DNA of 20,568 bases from an uncultured Clostridia bacterium (GCA_947307375.1 CAMZIX010000012.1:1-20568), one strand, 5' to 3'. Counted from the stretch's first letter, positions 7,677 to 15,807 are shown. Notes: generated by a model from the sequence alone, not told the origin. Made by a program: numbers and translations.

Positions 7677-8629
7677 AGCCTGTTCTGTACATCGTGATCC
7701 CGTGCTACAACGAGCAGGAGGTGCTGCCGATCACGGCCCCGCAGTTCCTGGCGAAGCTCCGCCAGCTGACGGAGACCGGGAAGATCGCGGAGGAGAGCCG
7801 TGTGCTCTTCGTCAATGACGGCAGCAAGGACCGCACCTGGGAGATCATTCGCGAGCTCGCCGCCTCAGATGAGCACTGCCTCGGCATCAGCCAGAGCCGC
7901 AACCGCGGCCATCAGAACGCGGTGCTCGCCGGCCTGATGGAAGCGAAGGACCGCTGCGACATCACGATCTCCATCGACTGCGACGGGCAGGACGACATCA
8001 ACGCGATGGATGCGATGGTGGACGAGTATCTCTCCGGCAGCGAGGTCGTCTACGGCGTGCGCGAGAGCCGCGAGACCGATACCTTCTTCAAGCGCACCAC
8101 AGCGCAGGGCTTTTACAGATTCCTGTCGATGATGGGCGCGGAGGTCGTCTACAACCACGCCGACTACCGCCTGATCAGCGCGCGCGTGCTGAAGGAGTTT
8201 GCCCATTTCGAGGAGGTCAATCTCTTCCTGCGCGGACTGGTGCCGCTGGTGGGCTTCAAGAGCAGCAGCGTTTACTACAAGCGCGCCGAGCGCCTGGCGG
8301 GCGAGAGCCACTACCCGCTTCGCAAGATGCTGGCGCTCGCGGTCGACGGCATCACGAGCCTGTCAGTCAAGCCCCTGCATCTGATCACGGGCTTCGGCGT
8401 TTTTGTCGCGCTCCTGAGCTTCATCGGGGTGCTCTGGGCGCTGATCACCGCGCTCTGCGGCAAAGCGGTCGCCGGCTGGGCGAGCACGACCTGCATCGTC
8501 TGCTTCGTCTCCGGCGTGCAGCTGATCTGCCTCGGCATCCTGGGCGAGTATATCGGCAAGATCTACCTGGAGGTCAAGCACCGTCCGCGCTACATCATCA
8601 GCGAGCGCACCTGGGAAGAAAAAGAATGA
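7673..8629 (+). CDS. Family 2 glycosyltransferase, GtrB/DPM1-like, membrane-anchored
   Basis: This 318-residue GT-A enzyme resembles bactoprenol-phosphate glycosyltransferases (GtrB/YfdH/DPM1-like). The nucleotide-sugar site is seen as IPCYNEQE (9-16), NDGSKD (48-53) and DCDGQDD (102-108, the DxD), with DYRL (164-167) and RLAGESHYPLRKM (207-219) further on. Two C-terminal helices (~234-260 and 271-296) anchor it in the membrane. The family moves a sugar from UDP-sugar or GDP-mannose to undecaprenyl phosphate for surface-polymer decoration; the sugar is unknown. AAGGAGG lies just before the ATG, which overlaps the HAD stop. No GtrA flippase or GtrC partner is adjacent. It is the last gene of the operon. 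Confidence 0.92.
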   Translation: MKPVLYIVIPCYNEQEVLPITAPQFLAKLRQLTETGKIAEESRVLFVNDGSKDRTWEIIRELAASDEHCLGISQSRNRGHQNAVLAGLMEAKDRCDITISIDCDGQDDINAMDAMVDEYLSGSEVVYGVRESRETDTFFKRTTAQGFYRFLSMMGAEVVYNHADYRLISARVLKEFAHFEEVNLFLRGLVPLVGFKSSSVYYKRAERLAGESHYPLRKMLALAVDGITSLSVKPLHLITGFGVFVALLSFIGVLWALITALCGKAVAGWASTTCIVCFVSGVQLICLGILGEYIGKIYLEVKHRPRYIISERTWEEKE

Positions 8630-8637
8630 AAAGAAGC

Positions 8638-8668
8638 GCCGGGATCAAGAAAAATACTTGATTCCGGC
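8638..8668 (+). terminator. Hairpin terminator of the 4817-8629 operon
   Basis: A 12-bp stem (8638-8649 with 8657-8668, one G-U pair) has a 7-nt AAAAATA loop. The following CTTCATTT is only a weak T-tract. The -35 of the next promoter lies inside its right arm. Confidence 0.7.
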
Positions 8669-8686
8669 CTTCATTTGTGGTATGTT
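8658..8686 (+). promoter_or_regulatory. pheS: Promoter of the T-box/pheST transcript
   Basis: TTGATT (8658-8663) and TATGTT (8681-8686) have a 17-bp spacer and TGG before the -10 (extended -10). The start point would be near 8693, directly upstream of Stem I of the T-box leader. Confidence 0.7.
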
Positions 8687-8703
8687 ACGTTTGTTCATGC
8701 GTT

Positions 8704-8922
8704 GAACGGGAAAATAGCGTGAGATCACCGTCAGAGAGCAGGGGTCGCCGGCTGAAAGCCCCCGCAGGCAGAGCGCGCTTGGTTCGCCCGGGAGCACCGG
8801 CCAATCACCGGCGGCTGAAAACCGTTATCTTTTCCGACAAGAGCGGCCCTTTTGCGGCCGAATTTGGGTGGTACCGCGGAAGTCCGGCTTTCGTCCCATG
8901 CTATGGGATGAAAGTCTTTTTT
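8704..8922 (+). promoter_or_regulatory. T-box leader specific for tRNA-Phe, with terminator
   Basis: This fills the 328-bp gap before pheS. The Stem I base pairs CGGG (8707-8710) with CCCG (8787-8790), and the AGAGAG element is at 8733-8738. In the specifier loop, TTC (8783-8785, codon for Phe) is followed by a purine next to the basal helix. The T-box core GGGTGGTACCGCGG is at 8866-8879, and its UGGU bulge would pair with the ACCA end of uncharged tRNA-Phe. The competing terminator is a 12-bp stem (8888-8899 with 8903-8914) followed by TTTTTT at 8917-8922. Uncharged tRNA-Phe should promote readthrough into pheST. Confidence 0.95.
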
Positions 8923-8957
8923 ATTGTTTATTCTAATTCTAACAGGGAGTCAGAAGC

Positions 8958-9983
8958 ATGAAAGAACTGATGCAGAAGCTGAGAGAGTCGTCCCTGAGGG
9001 CTGTTTCTCAGGCCGACAACATGGATGCGCTGGAGGAAATGCGCGTTCGCTATCTGGGCAAAAAGGGCGAGCTGACCGGCATCCTCCGCCAGATGGGCAA
9101 GCTCTCTGCCGAGGAGCGTCCGGTGATGGGCCAACTGGCCAACCAGCTGCGCGGCGATATTGAGGCCGCCATCGAGGCGCGCCGCGAGGCGCTCAGCCGC
9201 GTGATGCTGCAGAGGAAGCTGCAGCAGGAGGCGCTGGACGTAACCCTGCCCGGCGAGGCGGACCGTCTCGGGCACAAGCACCCGATGTACAATGTCCTCG
9301 ACCAGATCAAGGACATCTTCATCGGCATGGGCTTTGAGATCCTGGACGGCCCGGAGGTCGAGCTGGCGGAGTATAACTTCGACAAGCTGAACATCGACGC
9401 CGGCCATCCCTCCCGCGACTGGACGGATACCTTTTATTTCACCGAGGACGCCAGGATCCTGCTTCGCACGCAGACCTCGCCGATGCAGATCCACGCGATG
9501 GAGACGCGCGAGCTGCCGATCCGCGTGCTGGCGCCGGGCCGCGTCTACCGCAAGGACGAGGTGGACGCCACGCACAGCCCGATGTTCCACCAGATCGAAG
9601 GCCTGGTCGTGGACAAGGGCGTGACGATGGCCGACCTCAAGGCCACGCTGAACCTCGTCGTCGAGCAGATCTACGGCAAGGGCACGGTGACCCGCTTCCG
9701 CCCGCATCATTTCCCCTTCACCGAGCCGAGCTGCGAGCTGGATATCCAGTGCCACAAGTGCGGCGGCAAGGGCTGCCCCACCTGCAAGGGCGAGGGCTGG
9801 ATCGAGGTGCTGGGCGCCGGCATGGTGCACCCGAAGGTGCTGGCCGGCTGCGGCATCGACCCGAACGTCTACTCCGGCTGGGCCTTCGGCATGGGCCTCG
9901 AGCGCCTCGCGATGGGCGAGTACAAGATCACGGACCTGCGCCTCATCTTTGAGAATGACGAGCGCTTCCTGGCGCAGTTCTGA
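8958..9983 (+). CDS. pheS: Phenylalanyl-tRNA synthetase alpha subunit
   Basis: This is the catalytic subunit of the alpha2beta2 class II enzyme that charges tRNA-Phe in the cytoplasm. At 341 residues it has the usual length. It has an N-terminal coiled-coil arm (~1-85), the motif 2 region RVLAPGRVYRKDEVDATHSP, the phenylalanine-pocket and motif 3 region YSGWAFGMGLERLAM, and the zinc-ribbon-like Cys cluster CHKCGGKGCPTC (C265, C268, C273, C276) seen in many Firmicute PheS proteins. The alanine in GWAFG matches the residue that selects Phe over bulkier analogues in E. coli PheS. A GGGAG site precedes the ATG. Expression is set by the T-box leader upstream, and pheT follows after 18 bp. Confidence 0.97.
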   Translation: MKELMQKLRESSLRAVSQADNMDALEEMRVRYLGKKGELTGILRQMGKLSAEERPVMGQLANQLRGDIEAAIEARREALSRVMLQRKLQQEALDVTLPGEADRLGHKHPMYNVLDQIKDIFIGMGFEILDGPEVELAEYNFDKLNIDAGHPSRDWTDTFYFTEDARILLRTQTSPMQIHAMETRELPIRVLAPGRVYRKDEVDATHSPMFHQIEGLVVDKGVTMADLKATLNLVVEQIYGKGTVTRFRPHHFPFTEPSCELDIQCHKCGGKGCPTCKGEGWIEVLGAGMVHPKVLAGCGIDPNVYSGWAFGMGLERLAMGEYKITDLRLIFENDERFLAQF

Positions 9984-10001
9984 GAAAGGAGACGGTTTGC
10001 A

Positions 10002-12686
10002 ATGAAGCTTTCGAGAAAATGGCTGAATGAATTTGTCGATCTGCCGCTGAGTGAGTATGACGACCGGGCCTTTGACGAGGCCATGACCGTCTCCGGCTCC
10101 AAGGTGGAGGTCACCGAGGATCTGAGCGCGCGGATGAAAAACGTCAGGGTCGGGCGCATCCTCTCGCTGGAGAAGCACCCGAACTCCGACCATATGCTCG
10201 TCGCCATGCTGGATGTGGGCGAGGCGGAGCCGGTGCAGATCTGCACCGGCGCCTGGAACGTCCACGTGGGCGATCTGGTGCCCGTCGCGCTGCACAACGC
10301 CCTGCTGCCGAACGGCGTGAAGATCACAAAAGGGAAGCTGCGCGGCGTCTTGTCCGACGGCATGCTCTGCTCGCTGAAAGAATTGGACGTCACCGAGCAC
10401 GACTTCCCCTATGCCTCGATCGAGGCGGCCGCCATCCTGAACGACTATCATCCGATCGACCCGGAGAAGCCCTCGATCTCCACCAATATCCAGGCGGGCG
10501 ACCGCATCTTCGGCAAGGTGATCGCCGCCCGCGTCCTTGCGGTGGATAACGCCGGTGTGAACCTCTGGAAGCTGCGCCTCGAGCCGGAGGCCGAGACGCT
10601 CACGAACTGCCAGAACGTCCATGAGGGCGATCTGGTGGCCTACGACACGGCGAAGGACCATGTCTGCACGCTGGAAGACCTGCGCGCCGAGCAGCGCGAA
10701 TTCCCGCACTGCATCCGCGACGGCATCCTTGTGCTGCATGAGGAGCTCAAGCCCGGCGACGATATGGCCGCCTTCCTCGGCCTCGACGACCACATCGTCG
10801 AGTTCGAGATCACGCCCAACCGCCCGGACTGCCTCTGCGTGATCGGCCTGGCCCGCGAAGCGGCGGCGACCTTCGATAAGGAACTGAAGCTCCACACGCC
10901 CGTTGTGCAGGCCAGGGCCGGCGGCGATATCAACGAGCTGACCAAAATCATCATCGAGGACGCCGAGCTCTGCCCGCGCTACACCGCGCGCATGGTGAAA
11001 AATGTCAAGATCGGCCCGTCTCCCGCCTGGATGCGCGAGCGCATCCGCAGCGCCGGCATGCGCCCGATCAACAACATCGTCGACATCACGAACTATGTGA
11101 TGCTCGAAGTCGGCCAGCCGATGCACGCCTTCGATTTCTCCTGTGTGGAGGGCAAGGAAGTGCACATCCGCCGCGCAAGGGAAGGAGAGAGCATCACCAC
11201 CTTGGACGGAACGGTCCGCACGCTGAACACCAGCATGCTCTGCATCTGCGACACGGAAAAGCCGATCTGTGTGGCCGGCGTCATGGGCGGCGCCAACAGC
11301 GAGATCGTCGGCGACACCGCGATGGTGCTCTTCGAGAGCGCCAACTTCAACGGCCCCTCCGTCCGCCGTACCGCCACCGCGCTCGGCATGCGCACCGACG
11401 CCTCCTCGCGCTATGAGAAGGGCCTTGATCCGCAGAACACGATGAAGGCCGTACAGCGCGCCTGCGAGCTGATCGAGCTGCTCGGCGCGGGCGAGGTCGT
11501 CGAAGGGATCATCGACGTGCTGCCGAAGCCCCTGCCGGAGACGACGCTTCTGCTCGAGCCCGAAAAGATCAACGCCCTGCTCGGCACCGACATCGACAAG
11601 CAGACGATGAAGGACATCCTGCTGAAGCTCGGCTTCACGCTCGACGGCGACATGATCCACGTGCCCTCCTGGCGCGGCGACGTGTCCCACTACTCTGATA
11701 TCGCGGAGGAAGTGGCCCGCTTCTACGGCTACAACGAGATCCCGGTGGCCTTCAGCGGCGGCATCAGCACCGCCGGCGGCTTCTCGCCCGTGCAGCAGTA
11801 CGAGCGCGAGCTCGGCCAGACCTGCCGCAGCATGGGCCTCGACGAGATCATCACCTATTCCTTCATCAGCCCGACCTACTATGACAAGATCGCCTGGCCG
11901 AAGGACGATCCGCGGCGCGACAGCCTGCGCATCCTCAATCCGCTGGGCGAGGACAGCTCCATCATGCGCACGAGCATCCTGCCCTCGATGCTGGAGATCC
12001 TGACCCGCAACTTCAACTACCGCAACAAAGAGGCCCGCCTGTACGAGATCGGCCGCATCTACCTCAAGCGCCCCGACGGCACGGCGGACGAGCCGAAGAT
12101 CGTCTCGCTCGGCGCCTACGGGCCGAAGATGAACTTCTTTGTGCTCAAGGGCTGGGTCGAGCAGATCATCGCCGGCCTCGGAAGCGGCGAAGCCCGCTTC
12201 GTTGCGGAGAAGGAGAATCCCTCCTATCACCCCGGCCGCTGCGCCAGCGTCTGGATGGGCAGTCAGCGCCTCGGCGTGCTGGGGCAGATCCATCCCGCCG
12301 TTGCCGCCAACTACGGCGTGGACGCCGAGCTCTACTGCGCCGAGCTCAGCTTTGACGCGCTCTTTGCAAACAAGGGCGGCACGCCGGTCTTCAAGCCGCT
12401 GCCGCGCTTCCCGGCGGTCACGCGCGATATCGCCGTCGTCTGCGACGCGGCGATCCCGGTGGGCGAGCTGAAGGACTGCATCCTTGCCAGCGGCGGCAGG
12501 TATCTGGTCGGCTGCACGCTGTTCGACGTCTACGCCGGCAGCCGTATCGCAGAGGGCAAGAAGTCTGTGGCCTTCTCTCTGAGCATGCGCGCCGAGGACC
12601 AGACCCTGACCGACGAGCACGCCGAGGAGACGCTGAAACGGGTCCTGAATGCCCTTTCGGAGCGTTTTGGAGCGGTGATTCGTTAA
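10002..12686 (+). CDS. pheT: Phenylalanyl-tRNA synthetase beta subunit, with a ~100-residue insertion
   Basis: This is the editing and tRNA-binding subunit of PheRS. At 894 residues it is about 100 longer than the usual ~800. Order: N-terminal B1 region, tRNA-binding OB fold (~45-125, with NVRVGRIL and NVHVGDLVPVA), insertion (~135-236), rest of B1 (DDHIVEFEITPNRPDCL at 262-278), the B3/4 editing domain (~320-500, with GMRPINNIVDITNYVML and GVMGG), B5 (~515-585, with VPSWRGDVSHYSDIAEEV), the catalytic-like domain (~595-790) and the C-terminal FDX-ACB anticodon-binding fold (~795-892, KPLPRFPAVTRDIAVV). GAAAGGAG precedes the ATG. It is co-transcribed with pheS. Confidence 0.96.
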   Translation: MKLSRKWLNEFVDLPLSEYDDRAFDEAMTVSGSKVEVTEDLSARMKNVRVGRILSLEKHPNSDHMLVAMLDVGEAEPVQICTGAWNVHVGDLVPVALHNALLPNGVKITKGKLRGVLSDGMLCSLKELDVTEHDFPYASIEAAAILNDYHPIDPEKPSISTNIQAGDRIFGKVIAARVLAVDNAGVNLWKLRLEPEAETLTNCQNVHEGDLVAYDTAKDHVCTLEDLRAEQREFPHCIRDGILVLHEELKPGDDMAAFLGLDDHIVEFEITPNRPDCLCVIGLAREAAATFDKELKLHTPVVQARAGGDINELTKIIIEDAELCPRYTARMVKNVKIGPSPAWMRERIRSAGMRPINNIVDITNYVMLEVGQPMHAFDFSCVEGKEVHIRRAREGESITTLDGTVRTLNTSMLCICDTEKPICVAGVMGGANSEIVGDTAMVLFESANFNGPSVRRTATALGMRTDASSRYEKGLDPQNTMKAVQRACELIELLGAGEVVEGIIDVLPKPLPETTLLLEPEKINALLGTDIDKQTMKDILLKLGFTLDGDMIHVPSWRGDVSHYSDIAEEVARFYGYNEIPVAFSGGISTAGGFSPVQQYERELGQTCRSMGLDEIITYSFISPTYYDKIAWPKDDPRRDSLRILNPLGEDSSIMRTSILPSMLEILTRNFNYRNKEARLYEIGRIYLKRPDGTADEPKIVSLGAYGPKMNFFVLKGWVEQIIAGLGSGEARFVAEKENPSYHPGRCASVWMGSQRLGVLGQIHPAVAANYGVDAELYCAELSFDALFANKGGTPVFKPLPRFPAVTRDIAVVCDAAIPVGELKDCILASGGRYLVGCTLFDVYAGSRIAEGKKSVAFSLSMRAEDQTLTDEHAEETLKRVLNALSERFGAVIR

Positions 12687-12735
12687 AAAATTAAAAAAAA
12701 TTAAGAAACTTTCATGCCTTTCGACCAAAAACTAC

Positions 12736-12763
12736 TTTACATAACATATTTTTCTGTTATAAT
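12736..12763 (+). promoter_or_regulatory. ireB: Promoter of ireB with overlapping inverted repeat
   Basis: TTTACA (12736-12741) and TATAAT (12758-12763) are 16 bp apart, with TGT upstream of the -10 (extended -10). An inverted repeat TAACATAT (12742-12749) / ATATGTTA (12762-12769), with perfect 8-bp arms, covers the spacer and -10 and could be an operator. The AT-rich run at 12684-12710 after pheT has no clear hairpin, so pheT readthrough is possible. Confidence 0.7.
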
Positions 12764-12801
12764 ATGTTACAGAAATGAAATTTTTGGGAGGGGGAGCATT
12801 C

Positions 12802-13044
12802 ATGGAAGATGCCACCAGAAAATTTACCGCGCTGGACAGTAAGGCTGAGATGAAGGAGATCCTGTCGTCCGTGTATAACTCCCTGATGGTCAAGGGCTAC
12901 AATCCCATCAACCAGATCGTGGGTTATATCCTGTCGGAGGACCCGACCTATATCACAAATTACAACAGCGCCCGCACGCTTATCACCCGCATCGACCGGG
13001 ACGAGCTGCTGCAGGAACTGCTGCGGACTTATCTGGAGAGATAA
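12802..13044 (+). CDS. ireB: IreB family regulatory phosphoprotein (UPF0297, YrzL-like)
   Basis: This 80-residue cytoplasmic protein carries the family signature KGYNPINQIVGYILSEDPTYIT, followed by NSARTLITRIDRDELLQELLRTYL. In Enterococcus faecalis, IreB is a small dimeric substrate of the PASTA-type Ser/Thr kinase IreK that influences cephalosporin resistance. Thr5 and Thr9 here lie in the N-terminal region where that phosphorylation occurs. The ATG at 12802 is chosen because GGGAGGGGGAG lies just upstream. An in-frame ATG at 12775 would sit at the very 5' end of the mRNA without a ribosome site. In many Firmicutes the gene heads an operon with ruvX and a DUF1292 gene; here it stands alone before a terminator. 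Confidence 0.93.
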   Translation: MEDATRKFTALDSKAEMKEILSSVYNSLMVKGYNPINQIVGYILSEDPTYITNYNSARTLITRIDRDELLQELLRTYLER

Positions 13045-13061
13045 TCAACGCGAGAAAAAAG

Positions 13062-13103
13062 AAACGCCATGGAAAACCTTGTTTTCCATGGCGTTTTTCT
13101 TTT
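13062..13103. terminator. Strong bidirectional terminator
   Basis: A perfect 16-bp stem (13062-13077 with 13081-13096) with a CTT loop is followed by TTTTTCTTTT on the plus strand. It is preceded by an A-run (13055-13060) that gives the minus strand its T-tract. It serves ireB and the converging lipoprotein gene. Confidence 0.95.
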
Positions 13104-13109
13104 GTCCGT

Positions 13110-15638
13110 TCAGTCTTCGATATCAGCGAAGAACTGGTCAAGCTCTTCCTTCGACAGAGACCCGTGGAGCAGGGAAAGATTGTAACGGAAGGAATTGATC
13201 ATGACCTTCGTGCCGCGCTTTTCCACGTAGCGGCGCAGGGAGTCGACCATTTCGCCGCCGTGCTCCCAGAATTCTACGTTATCGCCTTCGCCGCCCTTGG
13301 CCCAGCGTTCACGGTCGCGCTGGATCTCCGGCCTCAGTTGATCGGCCAGCTCGTCGATCAGGGCGAGCACGTTTTCCGTGGACATCGGCCCCTTCAGCGC
13401 CTCCGAGAGCTGCTCGGCCATGCGCCGCTGATACTGCTTGTTTTCCAGCAGCTTGAGCGCCAGCTTGTTGAAGCCGTAGGAATAGCGGTCGCCGTCCACC
13501 ACCGAGCCGCGCAGCGGCACGTCGAAGCCGTCGTACTCGAACATGCCGAGGTCGAGGTCGACCAGCGCATAGCGCAGCATGCCGTCCTCGGTGGAGTAGT
13601 AGAAGCGGGCGTTCGGCGGATTGCAGTCGTGATTGCTGCACCAGGCCTGCAGGATCGTCCAGCCGATCACGCTGTCGACGTTGATGTGCTCGGCCACATA
13701 GTTGTAGTTTTCGTCATCGGCGAGATTGTGGTTCAGCGCCCAGGTGCAGATCTGGCCGATCTCGCTGTCGCGGTCCCACAGCCCCTTCCAGTGCGTGACG
13801 GTGTCGGGGTCGTAGCCGTAGTGATAGGCATAGTGCTCCACGGAGTGCGCCTCGCGGATGTTGTACACGCCCCAGTATTCGCCGTTGATGTAGAGCACCG
13901 AATACTTATAGTCCTGCGCCGGGAGCTCCGGGAAGCAGCGGATCGCCAGCTGGTGCACGATATTGTCGCGCATCAGCGTGGAGTAGGTGCTCTCCTGCGC
14001 GGCGCGGAGGAGGATCGAGGAGAAGTCGGTCACACCGTTGCCGAAGAGGTCGTAGTGGAGTTCGCCGTCGAGACGGGAGAGGAACTTCAGCTTGAAGGAC
14101 TTTTTGGCCTGCGCCAGCTTGGAGGTCTCGCCGTGCAGCTTGATGCCACAGGCGATGGAAAAGCTTTGGCCGCCCTCAAAGAATTTGACTGCGCCGATGC
14201 GTTCCATATCCCGGCTGGGGTTGCGGTACAGACCGGCGGGGCCGGTGATTTCGGCGGGATCGCCCACGAGGCTCACGACCGGCAGCGTGTGTCCTTCGTT
14301 GATGATGAAAGCCAGCTCCAGGATCTCGCTCGTCAGCTTGCCCTGTTCGACCTGGATCGCGCGAACAACGCCCGTCTCCGTCAGCCGCAGAGGCTCGGTA
14401 TAGCGGGCAGACGCCGTCGTGGGCGCGGAGCCGTCGAGCGAATAATAGATGTCGCCGGGCGCGGAGAGCTCGACGCTGACGCCGTCGACGCCCTCGAACA
14501 CACCGTCACGGCCGAGCAGCACGGGCTTTTCGGCGATCAGGCGGCAGCCGCCGGCATTGGCATAGCCGGCTGTGGGAGAGGCGAAGAAGAAAAAGCCCTT
14601 GGATCCGTCCATCCGGCCGAGGGAGCCGTGGTAGGGGATATCGTGCAGGGATACATAGTCCGCCAGCGTTCCGTCTTTGCCGCTGAGATAGAGCTGGTCA
14701 CGGTCGGCGCTGAGTCCGAAGGGCGCGAGATTGCCGCCGCTGACGGTCTCGTCGCCGGTGCAGTAAATGACGGCGATCTCACCGGGCGCGACAGTCCGCT
14801 CCGGCAATTGGAAACGGGCGCGGTCGCTGCCCTTGTCGGACAGATAATAGTCGCTGAGCTCGACGTCCGCCGAGGACATGTTTTTCAGCTCGACGAAATC
14901 GTAGGTATTGCCGTTCTGCGGCAGATCCCAGGCGTTGTAGACGACGACCTCATAGATCTGCAGGGGACTGTCGCAGCGGCGGTCGGCCTGCAGCGCCGCG
15001 TAGCCGTCCTGCGTGTTGTCGTAGCCGGGGGTGGGGAAGTCCGTGATTACGGAAACGCCCTCGTCGTTGCGGTAGACGCTGCGGTCCGCGCCGCAGGCGG
15101 GCACCAGGTATTCCTCGATCAGCGCGCCCTCGGCGGTTTCAAGCATCAGGTCGACGCCGTCCTTGGAGAGATTGAAGCTCGCGTGCAGCTCGTCGGAGCC
15201 GCTGCCGTCGCAGAACACGACCAGATAGCCGCCCGGCTCCAGCTGCCGATCCGGCAGAGGCCAGCGTTCATCGCCCTTGCAGAGCATCAGCCCGCCGAGA
15301 GAGAGGGTCTCGCCGCCGTAGTTGTAGAGCTCGACCCAGTCCGGGAACAGGCCCTGCGCGTCGGCCAGCGTCGCCTTGTTGGAGAGCATCACCTCGTTGA
15401 TGCTCAGCGGCAGGAAGACTGTGGGCCGCGCGGTGACTGCGGGCGTTTCGTTCTCCGTTTCCCTGTTCTTCTCGGTTTTGGAAGCAGGCTTCCACCAAGT
15501 GCCCGAGGATGATTTTTCGGTCGCCGCATTGGGCGTGGGCTGCTCCTCAACGGGGGCGAGCACGCCGCAGGCGACCAGAGAAAACAGCATCCCGCACATC
15601 AGGATCAGCGCGAGAGCCTGTCGAAAGCTTCGATTCAT
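13110..15638 (-). CDS. Lipoprotein with two lamin-tail domains and a CotH kinase domain
   Basis: This surface lipoprotein has 842 residues. The signal peptide has lipobox LVAC with lipidated Cys24. A low-complexity linker (~27-75) leads to two lamin-tail-like domains (~77-208, with SINEVMLSN and FPDWVELYN; ~226-360, with YDFVELKN). A chitobiase-type/Fn3-like module follows (~372-445, IYYSLDGSAPT), then a CotH domain (~452-790) with KLHGETSKLAQAKKSFKLKF (500-519), RDN (557-559), YINGEYWGVYNIRE (583-596), NHDCNPPN (669-676) and VDLDLGM (693-699). CotH is an atypical kinase that phosphorylates spore-coat proteins in Bacillus; in gut Clostridia the same domain occurs on large surface proteins of unknown role. 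A CGGAGA site precedes the ATG. A weak promoter (TTGAGG, 19 bp, TATGTT at 15711-15681) is possible. Confidence 0.9.
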   Translation of the reverse strand: MNRSFRQALALILMCGMLFSLVACGVLAPVEEQPTPNAATEKSSSGTWWKPASKTEKNRETENETPAVTARPTVFLPLSINEVMLSNKATLADAQGLFPDWVELYNYGGETLSLGGLMLCKGDERWPLPDRQLEPGGYLVVFCDGSGSDELHASFNLSKDGVDLMLETAEGALIEEYLVPACGADRSVYRNDEGVSVITDFPTPGYDNTQDGYAALQADRRCDSPLQIYEVVVYNAWDLPQNGNTYDFVELKNMSSADVELSDYYLSDKGSDRARFQLPERTVAPGEIAVIYCTGDETVSGGNLAPFGLSADRDQLYLSGKDGTLADYVSLHDIPYHGSLGRMDGSKGFFFFASPTAGYANAGGCRLIAEKPVLLGRDGVFEGVDGVSVELSAPGDIYYSLDGSAPTTASARYTEPLRLTETGVVRAIQVEQGKLTSEILELAFIINEGHTLPVVSLVGDPAEITGPAGLYRNPSRDMERIGAVKFFEGGQSFSIACGIKLHGETSKLAQAKKSFKLKFLSRLDGELHYDLFGNGVTDFSSILLRAAQESTYSTLMRDNIVHQLAIRCFPELPAQDYKYSVLYINGEYWGVYNIREAHSVEHYAYHYGYDPDTVTHWKGLWDRDSEIGQICTWALNHNLADDENYNYVAEHINVDSVIGWTILQAWCSNHDCNPPNARFYYSTEDGMLRYALVDLDLGMFEYDGFDVPLRGSVVDGDRYSYGFNKLALKLLENKQYQRRMAEQLSEALKGPMSTENVLALIDELADQLRPEIQRDRERWAKGGEGDNVEFWEHGGEMVDSLRRYVEKRGTKVMINSFRYNLSLLHGSLSKEELDQFFADIED

Positions 15639-15738
15639 GAAAGCGTCTCCGTTCGGGTAAAATCATACAAATAACATCATAACATATTTCCGGCTGTTTC
15701 GCCATCCTCAAATGATCGAATTTTGAGAAAAATAAGAA

Positions 15739-15767
15739 TTGAAGCGGAGGATGCGAGGGTGTAAAAT
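15739..15767 (+). promoter_or_regulatory. Promoter of the beta-CASP ribonuclease gene
   Basis: TTGAAG (15739-15744) and TAAAAT (15762-15767) are 17 bp apart, 40 bp before the GTG at 15808. The open frame extends upstream to a TTG that coincides with this -35, so the longer reading is not translated. Confidence 0.65.
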
Positions 15768-15807
15768 AGAGAAAAAAGAAGAAAACTGTCTGAAGGAGGA
15801 GATTCCT

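Noticed and set aside
8677..8961. Small 94-codon plus-strand frame before pheS
   Set aside because: It runs through the T-box leader and its terminator, whose structure explains every conserved block.
9750..9785. Cys cluster in PheS as a possible novel zinc insertion
   Set aside because: A KCGGxGCxxCK cluster is a normal feature of many Firmicute PheS proteins.
8928..12728. 1266-codon open frame antisense to pheS-pheT
   Set aside because: It is an antisense shadow of two unmistakable genes. In this GC-rich codon usage TTA, CTA and TCA codons are rare, so the reverse frame lacks stops. Its translation is low-complexity and rich in H, A, D, L and V, and it matches no family.
13164..15512. 782-codon open frame antisense to the CotH lipoprotein
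   Set aside because: Same codon-bias artefact: no ribosome site or promoter, and a compositionally odd translation.
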